Assembly (NCBI RefSeq): GCF_018623035.1
Contig: NZ_CP076023.1
Span: 2,666,001-2,730,000 of the forward strand
Direction: 5' to 3'
Length of the DNA: 64,000 bases
From: Cellulomonas dongxiuzhuiae
GTDB taxonomy: Bacteria; Actinomycetota; Actinomycetes; Actinomycetales; Cellulomonadaceae
The notes below the pieces were generated by a model. It was not told where the DNA came from, did not search any database, and was given only the letters and a program-made list of their open reading frames with translations. Numbering within the stretch: the first letter of the stretch is position 1; each line of letters begins with the position of its first letter. Positions 56,832-64,000 of this stretch are shown one piece after another. The translations under genes were made by a program, and so were the position numbers.

Positions 56832-57239
56832 TCAGACCTGGTTGATGCGGACCATGTTGCCCGCGGGGTCGCGGAACGCGCAGTCCCGCGTGCCGTACGG
56901 CTGGTCCATCGGCTCCTGCACCACCTCGGCGCCCCCGGCCTGCACCTTCTCGAAGGCGGCGTCGACGTCGGACGTCGCCAGCACGACCGACGCGTAGGAG
57001 CCCTTCGCCATGAGCGCCGCGATGGCGCGCCGCTCGTCGTCGGTGATCCCGGGGTCCGCCGCGGGCGGGTGCAGGACGATCGACGTCTGCGGCTGCGCGG
57101 GCGGGCCGACGGTGATCCAGCGCATGTCGCCGTACCCGACGTCGTTGCGGACGTCGAAGCCGAGCACGTCGCGGTAGAACGCGAGCGACGCCTCGGGGTC
57201 GTCGGCGGGGAGGAACGTGTAGTGGATGAGGAGGTCCAT
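56832..57239 (-). CDS. VOC-superfamily (glyoxalase-like) protein
   Basis: A 135-residue vicinal-oxygen-chelate protein. Two beta-alpha-beta-beta-beta units: IHYTFLPADDPEASLAFYRD with DVLGFDVRND, and YASVVLATSDVDAAFEKVQA with GTRDCAFRDPAGNMVRINQV at the end, with conserved His and Glu-type positions partly changed. Co-transcribed with the AraC gene, whose stop lies 10 bases upstream, the usual pairing of an AraC-type regulator with a VOC gene. Role may be antibiotic or metabolite binding or detoxification. Confidence 0.88.
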   Translation of the reverse strand: MDLLIHYTFLPADDPEASLAFYRDVLGFDVRNDVGYGDMRWITVGPPAQPQTSIVLHPPAADPGITDDERRAIAALMAKGSYASVVLATSDVDAAFEKVQAGGAEVVQEPMDQPYGTRDCAFRDPAGNMVRINQV

Positions 57240-57249
57240 GGCCACCACG

Positions 57250-57720
57250 CTAGGAGGACGCGTGCGGCTGCCGCTTCTCGGATCCTGACCGATCCCGCTG
57301 CGGACGCATCACCTGCTTGGCGACGCAGCTCGGGATGCCGGCACCGTCCGCGGCCGCGGTGCGGCGGTACTCCGACGGCGGGACGCCGACCAGCTCGGAG
57401 AAGCGCGTGCTGAACGTCCCCAGCGACGAGCAGCCGACCGCGAAGCAGACCTCCGTGACGGACAGGTCGCCGCGCCGCAGCAGCGTCATCGCCCGCTCGA
57501 CGCGCCGCGTCATGAGGTAGGAGTAGGGCGACTCGCCGAACGCGGCCCGGAACCGGCGGCTCAGGTGCCCGGCGGACATGTGCACGCCGCGGGCCAGCGC
57601 CTCGACGTCGAGCGGCTGCGCGTAGTCGCGGTCCATGCGGTCACGCACGGTGCGCAGCAGGCGCAGCTCCTGGAGGCGCGCGTCGCCACGGGTCGTCCCG
57701 CTGGTCGTGCCGGTCGCCAT
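57250..57720 (-). CDS. AraC-family regulator (HTH domain only)
   Basis: A short AraC/XylS-type regulator, 156 residues, that consists largely of the double HTH: LDVEALARGVHMSAGHLSRR, then FRAAFGESPYSYLMTRRVER, MTLLRRGDLSVTEVCFAVGC, SSLGTFSTRFSELVGVPPSE and YRR. No N-terminal ligand-binding cupin precedes it, only about 35 residues. ATG at 57720 with GGGGGG just upstream. It heads the pair with the VOC gene, which it presumably controls. Confidence 0.9.
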   Translation of the reverse strand: MATGTTSGTTRGDARLQELRLLRTVRDRMDRDYAQPLDVEALARGVHMSAGHLSRRFRAAFGESPYSYLMTRRVERAMTLLRRGDLSVTEVCFAVGCSSLGTFSTRFSELVGVPPSEYRRTAAADGAGIPSCVAKQVMRPQRDRSGSEKRQPHASS

Positions 57721-57831
57721 CCCCCCAGCCTGCCGTGCGGGACGCCGGATGCCCAGCACCCCGGGGAGTGCTCGCCACGGACGCGTGCGAAGGTGGCAGC
57801 GGCGAGCACGACGGACAGCGGACGGGGTGCC

Positions 57832-59433
57832 ATGGCGACGCGGCGCGACGAGGGACGCGGGCCGGGGCTGCTACGCCCGCACGACGTGCTGACGCTGCTC
57901 GCGCGCCTCGACCGCGCGGCGCACGCACGGACGTCGGCCTACCGCCTGGGCGCGCGCGTCGACGCCGCGCTGGTCCGGCTGTCCACCGCCGCCGACCGCT
58001 CGCGCCTGTGGTGCGCCGTCGCCGCCGGCCTGGCGCTGACGGGGTGGCGGGGGCAGCGGGCCGCGCTGCGCGGCCTGGGTTCGGTCGTGGCCGCGAGCGC
58101 GCTGGCGAACCTGCTGGGCAAGCTCGTCTTCGGCGGCCGACGTCCGGACGCGTCCCACCTGCCGTGGGTGCGGCGGCTCGCGCGGCAGCCGACGTCCGGG
58201 TCGTTCCCGTCGGGTCACAGCGCCTCGGCCGCGGCGTTCGCCACCGGTGTCGCGCTGGAGTGGCCGGCGGCGGGGGCGGCCGTGGCGCCCGTGGCCGCCG
58301 CCGTCGCGTACTCGCGGCTGCACGTCGGTGCGCACTGGGTGTCGGACGTGGCCGGCGGCGTCGCGCTGGGTGCGGGGGTCGCGCTCGCGGGGCGCCGGCT
58401 CGTCCCCAGCCGCCGGCTGCCGGGACCGGACGCGCCCGCGGGTCCGCCCGTGCGGCTCCCGGCCCTGCCCGACGGGGAGGGCCTGACGGTCGTGGTGAAC
58501 CCCCGCTCGGGTGCGGCGCGCGTGCGCGTGCACCCCGTGGCGGACCTCGTGCGCCGCGCGCTCCCCCGCGCGCACGTCGTCGTCCTGGACGAGGGCACGT
58601 CGGTCGCGCAGGTGGTGCGGGAGGCCGCGGCGCGCGGCGCGCGGGCGGTCGGGGCGGCCGGCGGCGACGGCACCGCGGCCGTCGTCGCGGACGCCGCGCG
58701 CCGGCAGGGGCTGCCGCTGCTGGTGCTGCCCACCGGGACGCTCAACCACTTCGCGCTGACGCTGGGCCTGTCGTCCGTCGGTGCCGCCGCCCGCACCGCC
58801 GCGGCGGGCACCGGGACGGTCGTGGACGTCGGTGAGCTGACCGTCGGCGACGGTGGCCCCGTGACGGTGCTCAACACGTTCTCCGTCGGGGTGTACCCGC
58901 AGCTCGTGACGGTGCGCGACCGTCTGACGCCACGCATCGGCAAGCCCTCGGCGACGCTCGTCGCAGCGGCCCGGGCCCTGCGCGCGGCCTCACCGGTGCC
59001 GCTGGTCGTCGACGACGAGGACGGCACCCGGTGGTCGCTCTTCGCCGGTGTCGGCCGCTACCACCCGCGGACCCTGGCACCGGTCGCCCGGCGACGCCTC
59101 GACGACGGCGTGCTGGACGTGCGCGACGCCGGGGCCGCGGCCGTGTACAGCCGCCTGCGTGCGTTCCTCGAGCTCGTGGCCGGGGACCTCGGGGCCCGCG
59201 TCCTGGCGGCCGTGCCGCCGGTGCGCCGGCGGCTGGTCGTGCGGCAGCGCACGGCTGCGAGCCTGACGGTGGGCACGGGCGTACCCGCCGTCCTGGCCCA
59301 CGACGGCGAGACCACACCGCTGCCCCCGGCGTCCGTCGCGCGGCTGCGCATCGTGCCCGGTGCGCTGCGGGTCTACGCGGCGCACCACCCGCACGACGAC
59401 CGGCACGACCGCCCGCCCGCTGAGCGCCCGTGA
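57832..59433 (+). CDS. PAP2 phosphatase-diacylglycerol kinase fusion protein
   Basis: A 533-residue bifunctional protein. The N-terminal part (about 60-185) is a PAP2 phosphatase with LVFGGRRPDASHLPW, then SGSFPSGHSASAAAFATGV and YSRLHVGAHWVSDVAGGVAL, containing all three catalytic motifs. From about residue 218 it is a lipid-kinase catalytic domain with VVVNPRSGAARV and AAGGDGTAAVVADA, then PLLVLPTGTLNHFALTLGL; the second lobe extends to about residue 510. The fusion pairs phosphatidate dephosphorylation with diacylglycerol (or undecaprenol-type) phosphorylation. ATG at 57832, divergent from the AraC gene. A GDPD gene follows, so glycerolipid turnover is a theme. Confidence 0.9.
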   Translation: MATRRDEGRGPGLLRPHDVLTLLARLDRAAHARTSAYRLGARVDAALVRLSTAADRSRLWCAVAAGLALTGWRGQRAALRGLGSVVAASALANLLGKLVFGGRRPDASHLPWVRRLARQPTSGSFPSGHSASAAAFATGVALEWPAAGAAVAPVAAAVAYSRLHVGAHWVSDVAGGVALGAGVALAGRRLVPSRRLPGPDAPAGPPVRLPALPDGEGLTVVVNPRSGAARVRVHPVADLVRRALPRAHVVVLDEGTSVAQVVREAAARGARAVGAAGGDGTAAVVADAARRQGLPLLVLPTGTLNHFALTLGLSSVGAAARTAAAGTGTVVDVGELTVGDGGPVTVLNTFSVGVYPQLVTVRDRLTPRIGKPSATLVAAARALRAASPVPLVVDDEDGTRWSLFAGVGRYHPRTLAPVARRRLDDGVLDVRDAGAAAVYSRLRAFLELVAGDLGARVLAAVPPVRRRLVVRQRTAASLTVGTGVPAVLAHDGETTPLPPASVARLRIVPGALRVYAAHHPHDDRHDRPPAERP

Positions 59434-59620
59434 CGGACGCCATCACCTCGCCGTCGTCACGGGGGGGCGAGCGCACGCTCGTCGTGACGCCGGCGGACGT
59501 CGTCGAGCGCCTGCTTCCGCAGGCCACGCGGACGGCGCAGGCATGACGGGACGGCGACGGCTGGGTGAAAACCCGGCCGTCGCCGTCGTACCTGCGGCCC
59601 GAGCGGGTCAGAGTGGTGAC

Positions 59621-60442
59621 GTGCACACGGATGACGACGTCGACGACAGCCGTGGGCACGCGCCGTCGCGCGCGTCGCACCCCTACTTCGACGACCCGAG
59701 CGGGGTCGTCGCGCTCGCGCACCGCGGGTTCGCGCTCGACGGGCGGGAGAACTCGCTGACGGCGTTCGGGGCCGCCGTCGACCTCGGCTTCCGGTACGTC
59801 GAGACGGACGCCCACGCGACGTCCGACGACGTCGCCGTCGCACTGCACGACGAGACCCTGGACCGCACGACCGACGCGGAGGGGCTGGTCTCCGAGCTGC
59901 CGTGGTCGGTCGTCGGACGCGCGCTCATCGGCGGCGTCGACCCCGTGCCGCGGCTCGAGGACGTGCTGGGCACGTGGTCGGGGCTGCGCGTCAACATCGA
60001 CGTCAAGAGCGAGCACGCGATCGTGCCCGTGGCGCACGCCATCGAGCGCACCGCGTCGCACGACCGCGTGTGCGTGACGTCGTTCTCCGTGTCCCGCCGC
60101 CGCGCGACGCTCGCCCACCTCAGCCGGCCGGTCGCCACGTCGGCGGCGTCGGGCGAGGTCGCGCGGTTCCTCGCGTCGCACCGCGCGCGCGCCGGGCGCC
60201 TGGCGGCCCGCGCGCTGCGGGACGTGGACGCGCTGCAGGTCCCGGTCGCGCAGGGGCGCCTGCGCGTCGTCGACGCGGGCACCCTGGCCGCGGCGCACGT
60301 GGCCGGCCGGCACGTGCACGTGTGGACGGTGAACGACCCGGTCGAGATGCACCGCCTGCTCGACCTGGGGGTCGACGGTCTGGTCACCGACCGCGCGGAC
60401 CTCCTGCGGGACGTCCTGCGCTCACGCGGCCTCTGGACCTGA
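59621..60442 (+). CDS. Glycerophosphodiester phosphodiesterase
   Basis: Hydrolyses glycerophosphodiesters to glycerol 3-phosphate and alcohol. The 273-residue TIM-barrel protein shows GVVALAHRGFALDGRENSLT, YVETDAHATSDDVAVALHDE, TLDRTTD, and the late VHVWTVNDPVEMHRLLDLGV plus DGLVTDRADLL. The catalytic His pair and Glu-x-Asp are present. No signal peptide, so it acts in the cytoplasm. I chose the GTG at 59621, with weak GAGTGGTG upstream; the preceding 190 bases contain nothing convincing. Follows the PAP2-kinase gene on the same strand. Confidence 0.93.
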   Translation: MHTDDDVDDSRGHAPSRASHPYFDDPSGVVALAHRGFALDGRENSLTAFGAAVDLGFRYVETDAHATSDDVAVALHDETLDRTTDAEGLVSELPWSVVGRALIGGVDPVPRLEDVLGTWSGLRVNIDVKSEHAIVPVAHAIERTASHDRVCVTSFSVSRRRATLAHLSRPVATSAASGEVARFLASHRARAGRLAARALRDVDALQVPVAQGRLRVVDAGTLAAAHVAGRHVHVWTVNDPVEMHRLLDLGVDGLVTDRADLLRDVLRSRGLWT

Positions 60443-60523
60443 CCCCGGACGAGCGGGGCGCCGTGCAGACCGGGGCTGTGGACGGCGCCCGCGGTGTCGG
60501 CACGGTTCGCTAGCGTGCGACGC

Positions 60524-63500
60524 GTGACGACGACGGGGCACGCACGGGCGCAGGGATCCCCCGGCCTGCTGCGCGTGCACACGTCCGAGCGCGCGGACGT
60601 CCTGGTGGACGCGCTGGCCGACGTGCTCGCGGACGTCCCGCCGGGCGTCGACCCGTTCGCGCGCGAGGTCGTCGCCGTGCCGACGCGCGGCGTCGAGCGC
60701 TGGGTGGCGCAGCGGCTGTCCCACCGGCTCGGTGCCGGGCCGGACGGCGAGGCCGGCGTGTGCGCACGCATCGACTTCGACCCGCCGACGCGGCTCGTGC
60801 GCGACGCGGTCGCCGCCGCCACGGGCACGGAACGCGACGACGACCCGTGGGAGCCGGAGCGGCTCGTGTGGCACGTGCTGCGGGCGGTCGACGACGCGGT
60901 CGCGGCCGGGACGCCGTGGGGTGCGCCCCTCGCCCGGCACCTGCAGGACGACCCCGGGGCGCGCGACGCCGTGCGGGCCGGGCGGCGCCTGCGCCTCGCG
61001 CAGCGGATCGCGGGCGCCTTCGCGGCGTACGCGGCGCAGCGTCCGTCGCTGGTCGTCGCCTGGGCCGCCGGGCAGGACGAGGACGGCGCGGGCGCACCCC
61101 TGCCGGCGGACGTCGCGTGGCAGGCGCCGCTGTGGCGCGCGGTGCGGGCAGCGGTCGGCGCGGCGAGCCCGGCCGAGCTGCTCGCCGACGCGTGCCGGGT
61201 GCTGCGCGCCGAGCCCGACCGGTCGGACCTGCCGCCGCGGCTCTCGGTGCTCGGCCCGACGCGGCTGCCGCAGGCGCACGTCGACGTGCTGACCGCGCTC
61301 GCGCTGCACCGCGACGTGCACCTGTGGCTGCCGCACCCGTCGCCGGTCCTGTGGGGGCGCGCGGCGGCGGCCGGTCCGCGGCCCGGGGCGTCGTCGCCGA
61401 CGGCGCCCCGCCGCGCCGACGTGCCGACCGTGGCCGTCCACCCGCTGCTCGCGTCGGCCGCGCGCGACGCGACCGAGCTCGGCGTGCGGCTGACCGCGTC
61501 CGGCGCGCGGGTCACGCACCACCCGGCGCCGCCCCCGCCGCCGACGGTGCTGGGGGCGCTGCAGGCGGCGCTGCGCGCGGACGAGCGGCCCGCGACCCGC
61601 GCGGCGGCGGCCGAGGACGACCGCACGGTCCAGGTCCACGCGTGCCACGGCCGCGGCCGGCAGGTCGAGGTGCTGCGGGAGGCCCTGCTGGGGCTGCTCG
61701 CCGACGACCCCACGCTCCAGCCGCGCGACGTCGTCGTGCTGTGCCCGGACGTCGAGGCGTTCGCACCGCTCGTCGTCGCCGCGTTCGGCGCCGCCGCGAC
61801 GCCGGGCGAGCCGGACGACGCGGGCGGGCCGCGGGGTACCGCACGCCCGGCCGTGCACCCCGGTCGCACGCTGCGCGTCCGCGTGGCCGACCGCGCGCCC
61901 GCACGGACCAACCCGTTGCTCCGGGTGCTGTCCGCGCTGCTGGCGCTCGCAGGCTCGCGCGTCACGGCGTCGGGCGTCGTCGACCTCGCCGGGCTGCCCG
62001 CGGTGCGTCGGCGCTTCGGGTTCGACGACGCGGACACCGAGCGGCTGCGCGCGTGGGCGCTGGAGTCGGGCGTGCGGTGGGGCGAGGACCAGGACCGCCG
62101 CGCACGGTACGGCCTGGGCGCGGTCGCGCAGGGGACGTGGCGCACGGCGACCGACCGCCTGCTGCTGGGTGTCGCGATGGCCGAGGAGGACCACCGGTTC
62201 ATCGGGTCGGCGCTGCCGCTGGACGACGTGGACAGCACGGACGTGGACCTCGCGGGCCGGTTCGCCGAGCTGGTGGACCGTTCGACCGCGCTGCTCGACG
62301 AGCTCGAGGGCGTGCGCCCGGCCGGCGCCTGGTTCGACACGCTGGAGCGCGCGCTCGTCCTGCTCACGGCCGCCGACCCGACGGACGCGTGGCAGGAGGT
62401 CGAGGCGCGCCGGGTCCTCGGCGACGCACGCTCGTCGGCCGCGGACGTCGACGTGCCGCTGCGCCTGCCGGACGTCGTCGCGCTGCTCGACCCGCGCCTG
62501 GCGGGCCGCCCGACGCGCGCCGGCTTCCGGACGGGCGCCCTGACGGTCTGCTCGATGGAACCCATGCGCGCCGTGCCGCACCGCGTCGTGTGCCTGCTCG
62601 GCATGGACGACGGCGCGTTCCCCCGCTCGGGTGCGCCCGACGGTGACGACGTGCTCGCCCGCGACCCCCTCGTCGGCGAGCGCGACCGCCGCGCGGAGGA
62701 CCGCCAGCTGTTCCTCGACGCCGTCATGGCCGCGGGCGACCACCTCGTGGTCGTGCACAGCGGCGCCGACGAGCGCACCGGCGCACCCCGTCCGCCGGCC
62801 GTACCCGTGGGTGAGCTGCTCGACGCGGTCGACGAGGCGGTCGAGCTGCCCCGTGGCCGCACGGCGCGCGAGGCTCTCGTGGTGCACCACCCGCTGCAGA
62901 CGGTCGACGAGCGCAACTTCGCACCCGGCGCCCTGGGGCGGCCCGGCCCGTTCAGCTTCGACGACGTGGACCGCCGTGCCGCGGCCGTCGCGCGCGAGCC
63001 CCGCCACCCGCGACCGCCGCTGCTCACGGCACCGCTGCCCCCGCTCGACGAGCCTGTGGTGGACCTCGACGACCTCGTGTCCGCGCTCGAGCACCCGGTC
63101 CGGGCGTTCGTCCGACGCCGGCTGGGCGTGCTGGTGCCGGGCGAGACGCAGGACCTCGACGACCGGCTGCCGTTGACGCTCGCCCCGCTCGACGGGTGGG
63201 CCACGGGCGACCGGCTGCTCGCGGCGGTGCTCGACGGCGTCGACCTGACCCGGGCGGCGGCGGCCGAGCGCCGCCGCGGCAAGGTGCCGCCCGGCAACCT
63301 CGGGGGCGCGGCGCTCGCTGACGTCGCGACGCGCGTCGCGGCCGTCGCGGACGCCGCCGTCCCGGTGCTCGCGGTCCCGGCCACGACCGTCGACGTCACG
63401 GTCGCGCTGCCGGGCGGACGCACCCTGACCGGCACGGTCCCCGGCGTGCACGGGGACGTGCTGGTCCGCGCGGTGTACGCGCGGCTCGGCGCCAAGCACC

Positions 63501-63988
63501 GGTTGCGCGCGTGGGTCCGGCTGCTGGCGCTGGCCGCGAGCCCGGGGGCGCCCGCGGTTCGCGGGGCGGCGACCGTGGGGCGGGGCCCGGGGTCACGCGC
63601 CACGGCGGCGACCTCGTGGCTGTCGCCGCCGTCCGCCGAGGACGCGCGGCGCCTGCTCGCGGACCTCCTCGCCGTGCGCGACCGCGCGATGTGCGCACCG
63701 CTCCCGCTGCCCGTGGCGGCCGCGGGCACCTACGCGCAACGGCGGCACGGGCACGACGACCCGGCGGGTGCGCTGGCCGATGCGGAGCACACGCTGCGGG
63801 ACCGGTTCGAGCACATCGACGAGCACCACGTGCTCGCGTGGGGCGACGGGTTCACGCTCACGGCCGTGGCGGGTGACCCGGGGCCGGCGGACCGCGCCGC
63901 GTGGCCCGACGAGCCGACGCTGCTCGGTGCGCTCGCGCGCACGGTGTGGGACACCCTCCTGACGCACGAGGGACGGGGGCCCGCGTGA
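60524..63988 (+). CDS. recC: Exodeoxyribonuclease V subunit gamma (RecC)
   Basis: RecC subunit of the RecBCD helicase-nuclease that processes double-strand breaks and degrades foreign linear DNA. The 1,154-residue protein has an inactivated SF1 helicase fold: LLRVHTSERADVLVDALADV, VPTRGVERWVAQRLSHRLG and the later LLGMDDGAFPRSGAPDGDDV, then ERDRRAEDRQLFLDAVMAAG, all standard in RecC. The C-terminal nuclease-like fold follows. GTG at 60524; the stop overlaps the next start (GTGA). In actinobacteria the order is recC-recB-recD, so the next gene is most likely recB. Confidence 0.93.
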   Translation: MTTTGHARAQGSPGLLRVHTSERADVLVDALADVLADVPPGVDPFAREVVAVPTRGVERWVAQRLSHRLGAGPDGEAGVCARIDFDPPTRLVRDAVAAATGTERDDDPWEPERLVWHVLRAVDDAVAAGTPWGAPLARHLQDDPGARDAVRAGRRLRLAQRIAGAFAAYAAQRPSLVVAWAAGQDEDGAGAPLPADVAWQAPLWRAVRAAVGAASPAELLADACRVLRAEPDRSDLPPRLSVLGPTRLPQAHVDVLTALALHRDVHLWLPHPSPVLWGRAAAAGPRPGASSPTAPRRADVPTVAVHPLLASAARDATELGVRLTASGARVTHHPAPPPPPTVLGALQAALRADERPATRAAAAEDDRTVQVHACHGRGRQVEVLREALLGLLADDPTLQPRDVVVLCPDVEAFAPLVVAAFGAAATPGEPDDAGGPRGTARPAVHPGRTLRVRVADRAPARTNPLLRVLSALLALAGSRVTASGVVDLAGLPAVRRRFGFDDADTERLRAWALESGVRWGEDQDRRARYGLGAVAQGTWRTATDRLLLGVAMAEEDHRFIGSALPLDDVDSTDVDLAGRFAELVDRSTALLDELEGVRPAGAWFDTLERALVLLTAADPTDAWQEVEARRVLGDARSSAADVDVPLRLPDVVALLDPRLAGRPTRAGFRTGALTVCSMEPMRAVPHRVVCLLGMDDGAFPRSGAPDGDDVLARDPLVGERDRRAEDRQLFLDAVMAAGDHLVVVHSGADERTGAPRPPAVPVGELLDAVDEAVELPRGRTAREALVVHHPLQTVDERNFAPGALGRPGPFSFDDVDRRAAAVAREPRHPRPPLLTAPLPPLDEPVVDLDDLVSALEHPVRAFVRRRLGVLVPGETQDLDDRLPLTLAPLDGWATGDRLLAAVLDGVDLTRAAAAERRRGKVPPGNLGGAALADVATRVAAVADAAVPVLAVPATTVDVTVALPGGRTLTGTVPGVHGDVLVRAVYARLGAKHRLRAWVRLLALAASPGAPAVRGAATVGRGPGSRATAATSWLSPPSAEDARRLLADLLAVRDRAMCAPLPLPVAAAGTYAQRRHGHDDPAGALADAEHTLRDRFEHIDEHHVLAWGDGFTLTAVAGDPGPADRAAWPDEPTLLGALARTVWDTLLTHEGRGPA

Positions 63989-64000
63989 GCGCGACGACCG
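63985..64000 (+). CDS. Start of a downstream gene, probably recB (cut by window end)
   Basis: A GTG at 63985 overlaps the recC stop by four bases and opens a frame (V-S-A-T-T) that runs off the window. The tight coupling and the known recC-recB-recD order in actinobacteria make RecB the likely product; only five codons are visible, so this is inference. Confidence 0.45.

Noticed and set aside
59683-63729. Minus-strand open frame of about 1,350 codons opposite recC
   Set aside because: Ser/Arg/Thr/Ala-rich product with no domain, antisense to an unambiguous RecC gene.

Overview
The window is high-GC actinobacterial chromosome, most likely Cellulomonas or a close relative. Support for this comes from the pervasive GC-rich third codon positions, many GTG starts, the adjacent whiB1 and pdtaS genes, a coproporphyrin-type heme branch (ferrochelatase plus HemQ/ChdC) and a cello-oligosaccharide-type ABC importer with CebR/CelR-like operators. 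I see no rRNA, tRNA, CRISPR array or intact insertion sequence. Most of the window is ordinary chromosomal housekeeping and transport.

Layout. 1-2676: start of manA and an OmpR-type two-component pair, all on the minus strand. 2865-8484: a NarL-type two-component pair followed by a MacB-like ABC exporter, closed by an 18-bp-stem terminator. 8623-12363: an orphan EssC/EccC-like triple-ATPase protein. 13377-15871: whiB1, pdtaS and a DUF2505 gene. 16117-20819: promoter with two tandem operators, sugar-binding lipoprotein, two permeases and a LacI regulator. 20975-25156: small secreted protein, glutamate dehydrogenase, META protein, chdC and ferrochelatase. 25380-34830: Ser/Thr kinase, flavodoxin, MarR, NYN, lipoprotein, HIT, NhaA, SDR, DsbA-like, epimerase and Zn-dehydrogenase genes.

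35015-44449 is the accessory stretch and the most interesting part. A secreted two-repeat protein is followed by a gene-poor stretch with short repeats. Then comes a tight four-gene operon (36158-42087): an alpha/beta hydrolase, a trypsin-like protease with an N-terminal effector-associated domain (EAD), a small P-loop ATPase whose N-terminus resembles the same EAD, and a large STAND-type NTPase with a helical-repeat tail. This has the hallmarks of an NTP-controlled biological conflict (probably anti-phage) system: sensor/switch NTPases and an adaptor-recruited protease. Directly downstream, a 1.7-kb block (amidoligase plus ECF sigma factor) appears to lack both of its ends. It is flanked by a hemL 3' fragment on one side and a 5'-truncated secreted repeat gene on the other, so it is either a real block substitution or an assembly chimera.

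44456-64000: DUF1697, Ogt methyltransferase, a DUF6518-like membrane protein, a 40-bp perfect palindrome, a DrrAB-like exporter divergent from a WYL regulator, an AlkA-type glycosylase, a DUF4349 lipoprotein, a DUF4914 P-loop protein, a P-type cation ATPase, a VOC/AraC pair, a PAP2-lipid kinase fusion, a glycerophosphodiesterase, and recC with the first codons of a likely recB.
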